A stretch of DNA of 64,000 nucleotides from Fidelibacterota bacterium (GTDB lineage Bacteria; Fidelibacterota; UBA8477; JABMPR01): NCBI GenBank assembly GCA_018673925.1, contig JABHBL010000015.1, positions 1 through 64,000 of the forward strand, written 5' to 3'. Every line of letters begins with the position of its first letter. Position 1 is the first letter of the stretch. The notes below the pieces were generated by a model. The model saw nothing but the letters and a program-made list of their open reading frames with translations. It was not told where the DNA came from and made no database searches. Of the stretch, positions 1 through 7,839 are shown piece by piece. The position numbers and the translations under genes are program-made.

Positions 1-18
1 ACAACTTACTATCATGCT

Positions 19-95
19 CTCAGGATTGTTTTAACTCGATACTTCAGCATCCTGAGCTGGAACTTCAATCGAGGTAATCGTTTGAAGTATCGAGT
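19..95. repeat. Interleaved inverted repeats abutting tRNA-Val
   Basis: Two perfect inverted repeats interlock here. CTCAGGAT (19-26) pairs with ATCCTGAG (49-56), and ACTCGATACTTCA (34-46) pairs with TGAAGTATCGAGT (83-95). Because the arms alternate, both stems together would make a pseudoknot-like fold; otherwise they are mutually exclusive. The block ends one base from the encoded CCA of the tRNA, so on the tRNA strand it would be transcribed directly after the mature 3' end. It could act in 3' processing or termination, or be a palindromic repeat element. The role is inferred; the repeats are read directly. Confidence 0.7.
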
Positions 96-96
96 G

Positions 97-174
97 TGGT
101 GGGCGCTGAGGGATTCGAACCCCCGACCCCCTGCTTGTAAGGCAGGTGTTCTAAACCAACTGAACTAAGCGCCC
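97..174 (-). tRNA. tRNA-Val (anticodon UAC), CCA encoded
   Basis: The reverse strand folds as a complete cloverleaf. The acceptor stem GGGCGCT pairs with AGCGCCC, the D stem GTTC with GAAC, the anticodon stem CCTGC with GCAGG around the loop CTTACAA (anticodon TAC), and the T arm is GGGGG-TTCGAAT-CCCTC. The discriminator base is A and CCA is genomically encoded at 97-99. The body is 75 nt plus CCA. This is the only intact tRNA in the window. Its 5' half is repeated twice more on the upstream side in degenerate form. Confidence 0.96.
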
Positions 175-265
175 CTGTTGTCAAAACTCTTTATCAAAAT
201 AGCGCTTCGGGATTGATGTTCAACCTGATACTCAGGTCTACATCTCTATTCCGCGATGCTCCGTA

Positions 266-360
266 GTCGAACCCCGACTCTCCCGACACTTATGTCGGGA
301 TGTTCTAAACCAACTGGCTTTCCAACGAAATCTTCGATTTCGTTTAGAACTAAGCGCCCC
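266..360 (-). pseudogene. Degenerate tRNA-Val copy with palindromic insertion
   Basis: Read on the minus strand, the acceptor 5' strand and the start of the D arm match the intact tRNA-Val. They are then broken by 31 bp inserted between CAACT and GAACTAAG; this insert carries the perfect hairpin AACGAAATC-TTC-GATTTCGTT. The anticodon arm is replaced by CCCGACA-TAAG-TGTCGGG. A T-loop-like GGGGTTCGA follows, but there is no matching 3' acceptor strand and no CCA. It should not yield a charged tRNA. Confidence 0.75.
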
Positions 361-451
361 TGTTGTCAAAACTCTTTATCAAAATAGCGCTTCGGGATTG
401 ATGTTCAACCTGATACTCAGGTCTTCATCTCTACTCCGCGATGCTCCGTGG

Positions 452-514
452 CCGAACCCCGACTCTCCCGACACCTATGTCGGGATGTTCTAAACCAACT
501 GAACTAAGCGCCCC
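452..514 (-). pseudogene. Degenerate tRNA-Val copy, anticodon arm replaced
   Basis: On the minus strand this copy keeps GGGGCGCTTAGTTCAGTT and the D arm without insertion. The 17 nt anticodon arm of the functional gene is replaced by the 20 nt palindrome TCCCGACATAGGTGTCGGGA, followed by GAGTCGGGGTTCG. The expected 3' acceptor strand is missing, so this is a tRNA relic. The T-rich run CTTTTTT at 513-519 lies on its 5' side. Confidence 0.7.
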
Positions 515-812
515 TTTTTTCAAGTACCTACATTGCTATAGGCGCAGCGAATATACATGCCGCAATACGCCTTGCAAATTATTTCTCGCAGTTCAATTTC
601 ATCCTGCATTTTCTAGCATAATTTGGGACAGTTTACACTTATATCTTTTCAATTTATTTTATAATATTGTTTATAATTTGCCAAGAAATAATATGCATTC
701 TAACCATTTTCAAGACGTTCAGCCCTTCACAATTTTGCAAAAGCCACTTAGATGTGTAACTGACTAAATGATTAAAATAATTTCATCAATCAAAAAGATA
801 GATGAATCTTGA
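515..812. other. Intergenic, no gene seen
   Basis: AT-rich stretch between the tRNA relics and the DMT transporter gene. A short open frame running through the repeats and this region (441-767) has no ribosome binding site and translates across the tRNA relics, so I do not treat it as a gene. No convincing terminator or riboswitch is visible. Confidence 0.6.
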
Positions 813-1736
813 TTATTCTTGAAGCTCACCCTGACGTCGAGTGACACGATAGATTGCTGTGAGCATCAGCAAAGCCCCCATAATCTGACTCCAGGTTAGG
901 GCATGATCAAAAAATACCCAGTCAATGGTCACAGCTGAAATGGGCCAAAACATTTCCAGCAGAGTTGACTGGCTGGCCTGTACTTTTTTTAATCCAAAAT
1001 AATAGATAGATAGTGCCACGGTACCAGAGGACAGGACAATGGCCACCAGGTAGAATAACTGTTCTGAATTCAAGCGGGGAATGGATCCAAGGTCCATAAA
1101 AAGTAGAATATAAGCTCCACTTAATATTGCTGTAAGTCCTAAACGTAATGGAGTTACAATTCTTGAGTCTAGCTCTCGAAGACTGTACTTCCCCATAACC
1201 GTGGATGAGCCCCAGGCAAATGCGGCTCCTACGGCCAACAGTCCAGCCCACACATTTTTCCCACCGTCCTGCCACTGAGGGAGGACATTGGGGAAGGCGA
1301 CAAAATAGCTACCAACTAAAGCAACCCCTGCCCAGAGATAAAATCTACCTTTAAATCGTTCTTTGAGGATAATTCTAGCCAGGATGATGGCAAATATGGG
1401 TTGAAGCTTTTGTAAAAGAACCACAACTGAAAAATGAATGTAATTGATATAACTAAGTGCCCGGGTATAAGCCAAGGTACCCAGCAATCCTCCAAAAACT
1501 GCTATCCAGAATATGGATATCCATGTCTTACGGTTTAAAGTCTTTATTTTGGGCCAAAACTTAATGAGCCAGGGAAGGGTAATAATGAGTCCCAGACTAT
1601 GCTCTGAGAAAACAATGAATATACTGGGTAGACTGTAAAGAGATTGTCTTAGGAGGGCATCAATTGACCACAGAAAAGCTGCAAACACTATAGCCAGCGG
1701 GCCTATATACGGCCATGAGATAAATCGCTTAAACAT
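813..1736 (-). CDS. EamA/DMT-family transporter
   Basis: This 307-residue protein is almost entirely hydrophobic, with about ten membrane helices in two homologous halves, the usual architecture and length of EamA (RhaT/YdcZ-like) drug/metabolite transporters. The second half starts near residue 165 with the typical Leu-Leu-Ala-x-Gly-Ala-Ala-Phe-Ala-Trp pattern. Family members export or exchange amino acids, nucleosides or other metabolites at the inner membrane; the substrate cannot be read from the sequence. No strong Shine-Dalgarno precedes the chosen ATG. The gene appears monocistronic, about 105 bp from the M6 protease gene on its right, which is on the same strand. Confidence 0.88.
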   Translation of the reverse strand: MFKRFISWPYIGPLAIVFAAFLWSIDALLRQSLYSLPSIFIVFSEHSLGLIITLPWLIKFWPKIKTLNRKTWISIFWIAVFGGLLGTLAYTRALSYINYIHFSVVVLLQKLQPIFAIILARIILKERFKGRFYLWAGVALVGSYFVAFPNVLPQWQDGGKNVWAGLLAVGAAFAWGSSTVMGKYSLRELDSRIVTPLRLGLTAILSGAYILLFMDLGSIPRLNSEQLFYLVAIVLSSGTVALSIYYFGLKKVQASQSTLLEMFWPISAVTIDWVFFDHALTWSQIMGALLMLTAIYRVTRRQGELQE

Positions 1737-1841
1737 GATATGAAATATCCATACTCATACGAGGAATATAGTCAGACCATAGGCAATGGCGATGGATACA
1801 TCTATCCTGTTTGAGAAATTATCAGTCGACTAGAGGGGTAC

Positions 1842-4592
1842 TTACTTCAGGTAGGTGATCTTTTCCAGAGTACCCACGCTCTTGCCATTCACTAGTAATC
1901 TGGCAAAATATACACCACCTGCCAGGCTCCCCGAAGGTTCCCAGCTCATACTGCCTGACTGTTGTACCTCGATGGTTTCAACGAGACCACCACGGATATT
2001 CATGATATATAACAGGCCTGTCTCACTGGTTGCCATATCGATGTCAAATTGAATGGCTGGATTAAAAGGATTGGGGTAACTCGAACGAATACCTGAAGTT
2101 TCCGGCACTTCAAGTGAGTTTCCAATATTTGAAGTCGTGGGTGCATTCATCCAGTCCAGTAGCCGTACTATGACTTCCCCGCGGGAAGCGTCAGTTTCGC
2201 TCCCAAAATGAGTTAATGCTTCCAAACCAAATCCTAGCATCACCGAGGAGTAAGTATCATTTTTTACAGATGATCCAGCTGATGCGCCACCCAGGAAGGG
2301 GTACATGAATATGGATGATCCTCCCTCAAGAATATTGTATGAGTCTGATGCAATCTGATTGTTCGCAGCATCCGAACTCCCAATGGCAAAGCGATCATTG
2401 ATATCAAAAAACTCATGTCCTGGATCTCCATATACATTTGGCGTGCTGATATCATCTGCAATTAAATCCACAGCAAAATAGTCGATCAAGAGATTCTCAA
2501 CGGAAAGATCGCCGCTGGCCATATTTTGACCGGTCATCAGGATATTCCCACCCCCATCCAGATAATCGGCTACAAGAATGGTACTATTTTCACCCAGTGG
2601 TGCCGGATTATCACCGCTAAACCAGATAACTGCTGGAAAATCATCCAACCATTCCAAATCAGGCAATGGCCTTTCCTCAAGGTCCCAAACCACATGAACA
2701 AGTTCAGCTGATTCCAGGGCATTGGTGAAGTAGGCCTGGTAATCTGTAGCTCCTTCTAGAACACCATCATCATCAATGAGTACAATTTCAGGAAGACCCA
2801 ATAATAGCTCAATATGTTGTATTTCTGGCTCTGTGATTTCGTCAGATGAAAAACTTATCTCAAAATAAACTGGACCAGGTGACAGCGTGTCGCTGATATT
2901 AAATTCGAAAGCCTGGTTGGATGTGCTGGTTGCCAAAAAATCGATGGGGTTGAATTCAATGACTCCCCCAACGATATCCACTGCATTACCCTCTATCGAC
3001 AAGGTTGCTGTAGCATTGTTGGCCATGGCTCCCGTATTCTCTACGATAAGCCATATCATCACATTTTCTCCAGGAGCAAAAATGTTGTCTCCATTGAAAT
3101 CAGAGACAAGCATGTCAGTGATTCTCAGGTGGGGATTGGATTCATGAACTTCAATATCTGCCCACATGGTATTCTCTGAATCTGAGATGTTAAGAAGGGC
3201 TACTTCAGTATTTACACCTCCCCAGCCAATGGAAGTTGGAATGGTTTCAAAGTCAAAATTCCGGTTATTTGTAGAGCCAGGCCAACTGTCGCCACTATTG
3301 GACCCATTGAAATGTCCATCGGCAGCTTTGACGTCAACCATGCGGTGATTTTCATTGCTGTTGGTAGTTCTGGAGTTGTCTATATGCCAGATAACCAGAC
3401 CCGTACCAGGTAAGTGCTGTTCAGAACCAATTCGTTGTCGATTCTCGATGAGGTAATATTCCTGGCCAACATCCTGCCCATGGCTATAATTTCCAATAAA
3501 TGGATCCAACTCGCCATGAGTCCATAGTTTAACAGCAAAGGAGTTCTCCTCAGCGTTAGGGAATTCAAAATTTTGGATATTCTGGTTAGGCATTATTGGA
3601 ATAGTCCATCCCAGCATTTCCTTACACCAGGCGGATAAATGCACGGGACTGGAAGCAGAACTCCATGAACCACTGGCCATAAGACACCAGCTTCCAACAC
3701 CATCAGATGAATAGTCTGTATCATATAGATCAGGCAAACCTAATGCATGCCCAAATTCGTGCGAAAATACACCAATTTCGATGAGGCCCCCACTTCCCTG
3801 ACTACCGCCAGCGACAGCAGGTTGCATGATGTAGTCCTGAACTTTAATCGGTTGACCATTGAAACCAGTATCATTGGTCGCATATTTTGCGCCTGTACCA
3901 GAAGCAGAGGAATAAACCCATCTATGAGACCAGATTGAAGGTCCACCAGATTCTCCCCCCCGACCAGAATGAACAAAGAAAGCTGCATCTACATCGCCAT
4001 CATCATCACCAGAATTGGGGATTCCATCCGGGCCATCATTATCATATTGTGTGAAATCTATTTCCAGATCAGCCTGATTAAGCGACTCCGTTAAAAAATC
4101 TCCGACTCCGCCAGGGGGCTGAAAGAAACCATTGTCATATTCACCAGGTACTTGAGAACCCTCATAATATTCGCTTTCATGACCTAATTCATACCAGCCA
4201 TAGACCGTTCCTGATAAATGATATTGACCGTATGACATTTGCTCATAATGCTCTGCCATTGTTATTGTGGGCCAGGGACCATCAAACAACTCCTGTTGTA
4301 GTTGTTCAATTACATTCTGATTGTCATCAGAGTCAGTATATGATCCCAAAATAACTGGGAAACTACCATAGACATCTTCTCGAAGGTCTCGAGTACCATT
4401 TGCTGCAGCTTGAATATTGGCCGCCTTTACCCTTTGCATTTTTGCTGCTAAACCACCCTGGGTATAGGACTCAGACATGATTTCGAGTTGCAGTTTCACC
4501 TTTTCAGAAGGAATGACACCGGGTTTTGCTGGGATTGAACCCAGAGCTATTGTGAGTATGAGAATGTGCGCTGAAATGAGTCTGTATATCAT
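1842..4592 (-). CDS. Secreted M6-family metalloprotease with T9SS sorting domain
   Basis: 916 residues with an N-terminal signal peptide (about 1-22). The catalytic region resembles immune inhibitor A (peptidase family M6): the zinc motif HEFGHALGLPD lies at residues 278-288, preceded by an Asp-rich, probably calcium-binding stretch (about 183-203). Beta-rich, CARDB-like and other ancillary domains follow. The last ~80 residues begin with Ser-Tyr-Pro-Asn-Pro-Phe-Asn-Pro and end in a short beta-sandwich, the type A sorting domain used by the type IX secretion system. The protein is therefore probably exported across the outer membrane to degrade extracellular protein. AGGTCAAAC precedes the ATG. 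Family and secretion route are well supported; substrate is unknown. Confidence 0.92.
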   Translation of the reverse strand: MIYRLISAHILILTIALGSIPAKPGVIPSEKVKLQLEIMSESYTQGGLAAKMQRVKAANIQAAANGTRDLREDVYGSFPVILGSYTDSDDNQNVIEQLQQELFDGPWPTITMAEHYEQMSYGQYHLSGTVYGWYELGHESEYYEGSQVPGEYDNGFFQPPGGVGDFLTESLNQADLEIDFTQYDNDGPDGIPNSGDDDGDVDAAFFVHSGRGGESGGPSIWSHRWVYSSASGTGAKYATNDTGFNGQPIKVQDYIMQPAVAGGSQGSGGLIEIGVFSHEFGHALGLPDLYDTDYSSDGVGSWCLMASGSWSSASSPVHLSAWCKEMLGWTIPIMPNQNIQNFEFPNAEENSFAVKLWTHGELDPFIGNYSHGQDVGQEYYLIENRQRIGSEQHLPGTGLVIWHIDNSRTTNSNENHRMVDVKAADGHFNGSNSGDSWPGSTNNRNFDFETIPTSIGWGGVNTEVALLNISDSENTMWADIEVHESNPHLRITDMLVSDFNGDNIFAPGENVMIWLIVENTGAMANNATATLSIEGNAVDIVGGVIEFNPIDFLATSTSNQAFEFNISDTLSPGPVYFEISFSSDEITEPEIQHIELLLGLPEIVLIDDDGVLEGATDYQAYFTNALESAELVHVVWDLEERPLPDLEWLDDFPAVIWFSGDNPAPLGENSTILVADYLDGGGNILMTGQNMASGDLSVENLLIDYFAVDLIADDISTPNVYGDPGHEFFDINDRFAIGSSDAANNQIASDSYNILEGGSSIFMYPFLGGASAGSSVKNDTYSSVMLGFGLEALTHFGSETDASRGEVIVRLLDWMNAPTTSNIGNSLEVPETSGIRSSYPNPFNPAIQFDIDMATSETGLLYIMNIRGGLVETIEVQQSGSMSWEPSGSLAGGVYFARLLVNGKSVGTLEKITYLK

Positions 4593-4718
4593 GTTTGACC
4601 TAACTTTGATATGTTATTTTCCATCTGAATAAATTGCACGGGGATTGAGTGAGAACAATGACTTATGCAAGATGAAATATGGAGTTTTTCTAACGAAAAT
4701 ATGAACGCTTCAGGTGAG

Positions 4719-5387
4719 TCAGCTGGATTGAATGGTCCTGACAAATTCCTCAAAGTTGTGGAAGAGAAAATCTGGTTGTTCTTTTTCAAGCATTTCCACA
4801 GATGAAAAACCATAGCTCAAAGCAATTGAGATGGCGCCGGCTCCTTTTGCTGCAATGGTGTCCACCGGATTGTCACCCAACATGCATACATCCGCAGGCA
4901 GATCTATTCCCAGTTCGTGGATACCATATCGAATCACTTCTGGGTCAGGTTTAGAAACAGGTAAAGTATCTCGACCCCAGCAAAACTTGAAATGCTGATC
5001 AAGATGTAGTTCTCTCAAAACCGCTTTTACCATCTCTTCTGGTTTATTTGATATCACTCCCATCGGTCGTTTTTCATTTCTTAAAAAATCAACCACACCT
5101 GGATAAGGTTGAGCTTCATCAATAATGTGTACTCGATAGAATTCACGAAATTTTTCCCATATTTGTGTGACCAGTTTGTCATCAACTTTGATCTCAGGGG
5201 AATTTATTTGTAAGCACTTCTGTACTAGATAATGTGCACCATAACCAACATGCGATAATATGGTTTCGTGGGATAATTGTGGGTATCCCATTGCTTTAAA
5301 TGCTCTATTTATATTTGAAGTGATATCACGACTGGTATCAACCAGGGTTCCATCTAGATCAAACAATATTCCACGGGGATTTAACAT
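4719..5387 (-). CDS. HAD-family hydrolase, phosphoglycolate phosphatase-like
   Basis: 222 residues. Motif I FDLDGTLVDTS starts at residue 9, with the nucleophile Asp and the general acid Asp two residues later. Motif II is in VISNKPEE (Ser/Thr followed by Asn), the motif III lysine is in SKPDPEV, and motif IV is MLGDNPVD. The helical cap between motifs I and II is the C1 type of Gph/PGMB enzymes. Likely reaction: dephosphorylation of a small phosphometabolite such as 2-phosphoglycolate, a product of DNA 3'-end repair. Specificity cannot be assigned from sequence alone. GAGGAAAA sits just before the ATG. Confidence 0.88.
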   Translation of the reverse strand: MLNPRGILFDLDGTLVDTSRDITSNINRAFKAMGYPQLSHETILSHVGYGAHYLVQKCLQINSPEIKVDDKLVTQIWEKFREFYRVHIIDEAQPYPGVVDFLRNEKRPMGVISNKPEEMVKAVLRELHLDQHFKFCWGRDTLPVSKPDPEVIRYGIHELGIDLPADVCMLGDNPVDTIAAKGAGAISIALSYGFSSVEMLEKEQPDFLFHNFEEFVRTIQSS

Positions 5388-5412
5388 TTTTCCTCATTTC
5401 ATATATTCGTAA

Positions 5413-5773
5413 ACTCTTTACAACGAATTTTACGAAAATAACGAATTTCTTTTTGAACATTTCCTACAGTTGTGAAAGCTGAGTTTAAAACCCATTAAAA
5501 GATTCGTCCCCTTCGTTTCGTTCGTTGTAAAAAAAGTTCTAATAATCATATCGTCCTACAGTAGTTATCTACTCCACAATCTTTACAACGAATCTGTCTA
5601 CACCCTATGGGTTTCGAAAGACAGGTTTTACGAAAAATACGAATTTAATTTTATGTATTTCTCACAATTGTTGAAACTGATTTAAAAACCTACTATAAAA
5701 GGTTCGTCGACTTCGTTCCGTTCGTTGTAGAAAAATTCTAATGATCCTATAGTCAACAGTAACTACCTGCTTC
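5413..5773. repeat. Tandem pair of hairpin-ended intergenic repeats
   Basis: Two diverged copies stand head to tail, about 5413-5578 and 5579-5773. Each starts with CTTTACAACGAA and contains TTTTACGAAAA, later an inverted copy of the start (TTCGTTGTAAA at 5521-5531 and TTCGTTGTAGA at 5721-5731), then a shared tail with TTCTAAT and TACAGTAGTTA-like sequence. The copies could each fold as a long stem-loop. The second copy carries an extra ~33 bp (about 5593-5625), itself palindromic (CTGTCT...AGACAG around ACCCTATGGGT). No coding potential is seen. This explains the 445 bp gap between the HAD and etfA genes. Confidence 0.8.
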
Positions 5774-5778
5774 AAAAT

Positions 5779-5810
5779 AAAAGAGGCCAGCAGAAAGCCA
5801 GCCTCTTTTT
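5779..5810. terminator. Bidirectional intrinsic terminator after etfA
   Basis: AAAAGAGGC (5779-5787) pairs with GCCTCTTTT (5801-5809); the hairpin is flanked by A-rich and T-rich runs. It lies 23 bp beyond the etfA stop codon and would end etfBA transcription leftward. Confidence 0.8.
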
Positions 5811-5832
5811 GGAAATAACAGGGAAAAAGAGT

Positions 5833-6807
5833 TTAAGCGAGAAGTTCCTTGAATGCGGTATTCAGCGCAGGAACAACATCAAACAGATCAGCAACAATCC
5901 CATAGTTGGCAACCTTGAAGATGGGAGCCTCAGGATCTGTGTTGATTGCTACGATACACTTCGATGAATTCATTCCAGCCAGATGCTGAATCGCACCTGA
6001 GATTCCACAGGCGATATATAAATTGGGAGAGACGGTTTTACCCGTTTGACCAACTTGATCGGCATGTGAACGCCATCCTGCATCTACAGTAGCACGTGAG
6101 GCACCAACCGCGGCCCCCAGGCTATCTGCAAGTTCTTCAATAATGCTAAAATTCTCAGGTCCACCTATCCCACGACCACCAGAGACGATAATACTGGCTT
6201 CTGTGAGTTCAGGTCGGGAACTGGCTTTCATAACCGTTTCGGTTACAGTCACCTGTGATTCCGCATCGCCCAGTGCCACAGCAATATTTTCAACTGTTCC
6301 AGCACCAGATTTTTCCTCAGCTGCAAACACATTAGGTCTCAATGTTACAAGAACTGGAGCTTTTTTGGCGGCAACTTTCAGGAAAGCCTTCCCTGCGTAG
6401 ACCGGTCTTTTCACAACAAGATGATCACCATCCCAGGTTGTCTCGACCACATCACTCAAAAGGCTGGCATCAGCTTTGGCGGCCAATATGGCTCCCAATT
6501 CTCGACCCATAGCCGAAGAGCTAAGCAAAACAATTTCTGCAGCGCTGCTGGTGAGGGCGTCCTTTAACAATTTTGCATAGGCACCCGGGCTATAAACTGC
6601 CAGCCCACCATCATCAGCCATGAGAATTTTATCAGCACCATAGTTACCTATTGTAGCACCGAGATCTGCTATTCCGGCACCGATTACACATACTGATAGA
6701 GTTCCCCCTGCTCCATCAGCTAAACGTCTACCTTCAGATATTGCCTCTAGGGCATATGATTTTAATTGTCCGTCACGTTGTTCGGCAAAAACTAGAATAT
6801 TACTCAT
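5833..6807 (-). CDS. etfA: Electron transfer flavoprotein, alpha subunit
   Basis: 324 residues, typical for EtfA/FixB. The N-terminal ETF domain begins Met-Ser-Asn-Ile-Leu-Val-Phe-Ala-Glu. The C-terminal FAD-binding domain carries the signature region: Ser-Arg-Ala-x-Val-Asp-Ala-Gly-Trp, GQTGKTVSP, LYIACGISGAIQH and IVAINTDPEAPIF. With EtfB it forms a soluble heterodimer that takes electrons from acyl-CoA dehydrogenases and passes them to the quinone pool or to a bifurcating partner. Nine bases separate it from etfB upstream, so the two form one operon. Two acyl-CoA dehydrogenases elsewhere in the window (near 17.4 and 27.9 kb) are plausible electron donors. Confidence 0.97.
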   Translation of the reverse strand: MSNILVFAEQRDGQLKSYALEAISEGRRLADGAGGTLSVCVIGAGIADLGATIGNYGADKILMADDGGLAVYSPGAYAKLLKDALTSSAAEIVLLSSSAMGRELGAILAAKADASLLSDVVETTWDGDHLVVKRPVYAGKAFLKVAAKKAPVLVTLRPNVFAAEEKSGAGTVENIAVALGDAESQVTVTETVMKASSRPELTEASIIVSGGRGIGGPENFSIIEELADSLGAAVGASRATVDAGWRSHADQVGQTGKTVSPNLYIACGISGAIQHLAGMNSSKCIVAINTDPEAPIFKVANYGIVADLFDVVPALNTAFKELLA

Positions 6808-6816
6808 GAGGACCTC

Positions 6817-7572
6817 CTATATGACCTGAGCTTCATCACGAAGCAATTTGACCAGTTCAGCTGCTGCTTCTGGACCCTCACCCACAATACGACCTTCAGG
6901 CTTCTTGGCTGGATAGGTCATTTCCAGAATTTCAATCCCACCGGTATCAATTTCAATATCCTTGATCTCAAGTGGTTTGCGTTTGGCTTGCATAATGCCT
7001 TTTAAGGCTGGATAACGCGGATCATTTAAACCCTTTTCAGCGGTGATAACACAGGGAGTCTTTGCAATAACTGTTTCCTTGCCGCCCTCAATGTCTCTGT
7101 GAATCGTGGCAACGCCATCAGCAATTTCCAAAGTCTTGGCAGTGGGCAACACTGGCATACCTAGCAATTCACCCAACATACTGGCTACTTGATGACCATA
7201 TCCATCAATTGCAATTTTTCCGGTCAGGATAAGATCTGCTTCAAGTGTTTTTATCTCATCAGCCAGGGCTTTGGCAACAGATAAGCCATCGGCGAGTGCA
7301 GCGTTTTCTGCCTTGAGAAGGATCCCGCTATCTGCACCCATAGCCATGGCAGTCCGCATGACAGGCTGTGCTTCTTCACTGCCAAGTGTGAGAACAATGA
7401 CTTCCCCTTCACCTGCAGCTTCTTTAAGCTTGAGTGCTTCTTCAACAGCGAACTCGTCATATGGATTCATGACATATTTAACATCAGCTGGTTCAATGGA
7501 TAATCCATCACCACCAATGACCACTTTTGTTTCAGTATCAGGCACCTGCTTGACACATACAACAATCTTCAT
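6817..7572 (-). CDS. etfB: Electron transfer flavoprotein, beta subunit
   Basis: 251 residues from the chosen start MKIVVCVKQVPDTE. The frame extends 10 codons further upstream, but AAGGAG lies seven bases before this ATG and family proteins begin exactly here. The ETF beta signature is in the segment GLNDPRYPALKGIMQAKR. AMP-binding and dimerisation regions are intact. It is the first gene of the etfBA operon. A promoter with a palindromic operator lies 110-160 bp upstream, suggesting repression by a TetR-type regulator that responds to an acyl-CoA-like ligand (inference). Confidence 0.96.
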   Translation of the reverse strand: MKIVVCVKQVPDTETKVVIGGDGLSIEPADVKYVMNPYDEFAVEEALKLKEAAGEGEVIVLTLGSEEAQPVMRTAMAMGADSGILLKAENAALADGLSVAKALADEIKTLEADLILTGKIAIDGYGHQVASMLGELLGMPVLPTAKTLEIADGVATIHRDIEGGKETVIAKTPCVITAEKGLNDPRYPALKGIMQAKRKPLEIKDIEIDTGGIEILEMTYPAKKPEGRIVGEGPEAAAELVKLLRDEAQVI

Positions 7573-7683
7573 TCTTAGCTCCTTCTCAATTGATCTAAAC
7601 ATCTATTGAAATCAAATAATCAACAATTACGTGTTATTCTTCAAAATATAATCTTGAGGTCAATAAGCAAAATGATTCAACAT

Positions 7684-7729
7684 ACCGACTGGTCGGTTTG
7701 TAATATATAGTTTGTTTTTCAAAATTCAA
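7684..7729 (-). promoter_or_regulatory. etfBA promoter with TetR-type operator
   Basis: On the minus strand a -35-like TTGAAT (7729-7724) and a -10-like TATATT (7707-7702) are separated by 16 bp. Immediately downstream, over the expected start point, is the perfect 14 bp palindrome ACCGACTGGTCGGT (7684-7697), which extends to 18 of 20 matching positions at 7681-7700. Such compact palindromes are typical of TetR/AcrR operators, including those controlling fatty-acid and branched-chain catabolism. No TetR gene is present in the window. Confidence 0.6.
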
Positions 7730-7839
7730 TAACTGCTTTCAGCTTCCACAGTTTTTCTAGCTCAAACACAATTTGCAACAAAGAAAATAGCCATCCCTCC
7801 TGTAATAATTAGTTTAGGGCATGGAAAAGGATGGAAGAT

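Larger units (their letters stand above)
147..514. repeat. Tandem array of tRNA-Val 5' halves with ~125 bp spacers
   Basis: A unit beginning TGTTCTAAACCAACT (147) and running through GCGCCCC, then TGTTGTCAAAACTC and a roughly 125 bp spacer ending ATGTCGGGA (300), is repeated from 301 to about 485. A third partial copy runs 486-514. The two full copies are nearly identical except for point changes (for example CTACATCTCTATT versus CTTCATCTCTACT) and a 31 bp palindromic insertion in the second. The first copy's tRNA half belongs to the functional tRNA-Val. It looks like recent tandem duplication of the tRNA 5' region and its upstream flank. Confidence 0.85.

Noticed and set aside
441-767. Open frame across the tRNA relics and AT-rich flank
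   Set aside because: It translates repeat and tRNA-derived sequence, lacks a ribosome binding site and has no recognisable protein features.
922-1275. 117-codon frame inside the DMT transporter gene, same strand, other frame
   Set aside because: It lies wholly within a well-supported membrane-protein gene and is of low-complexity shadow type.
4589-4813. 74-codon frame bridging the M6 protease start and the HAD gene end
   Set aside because: It overlaps the HAD C-terminus in another frame and has no family resemblance.
5413-5773. CRISPR array
   Set aside because: There are only two diverged long copies, with no short regular repeats, unique spacers or cas genes.
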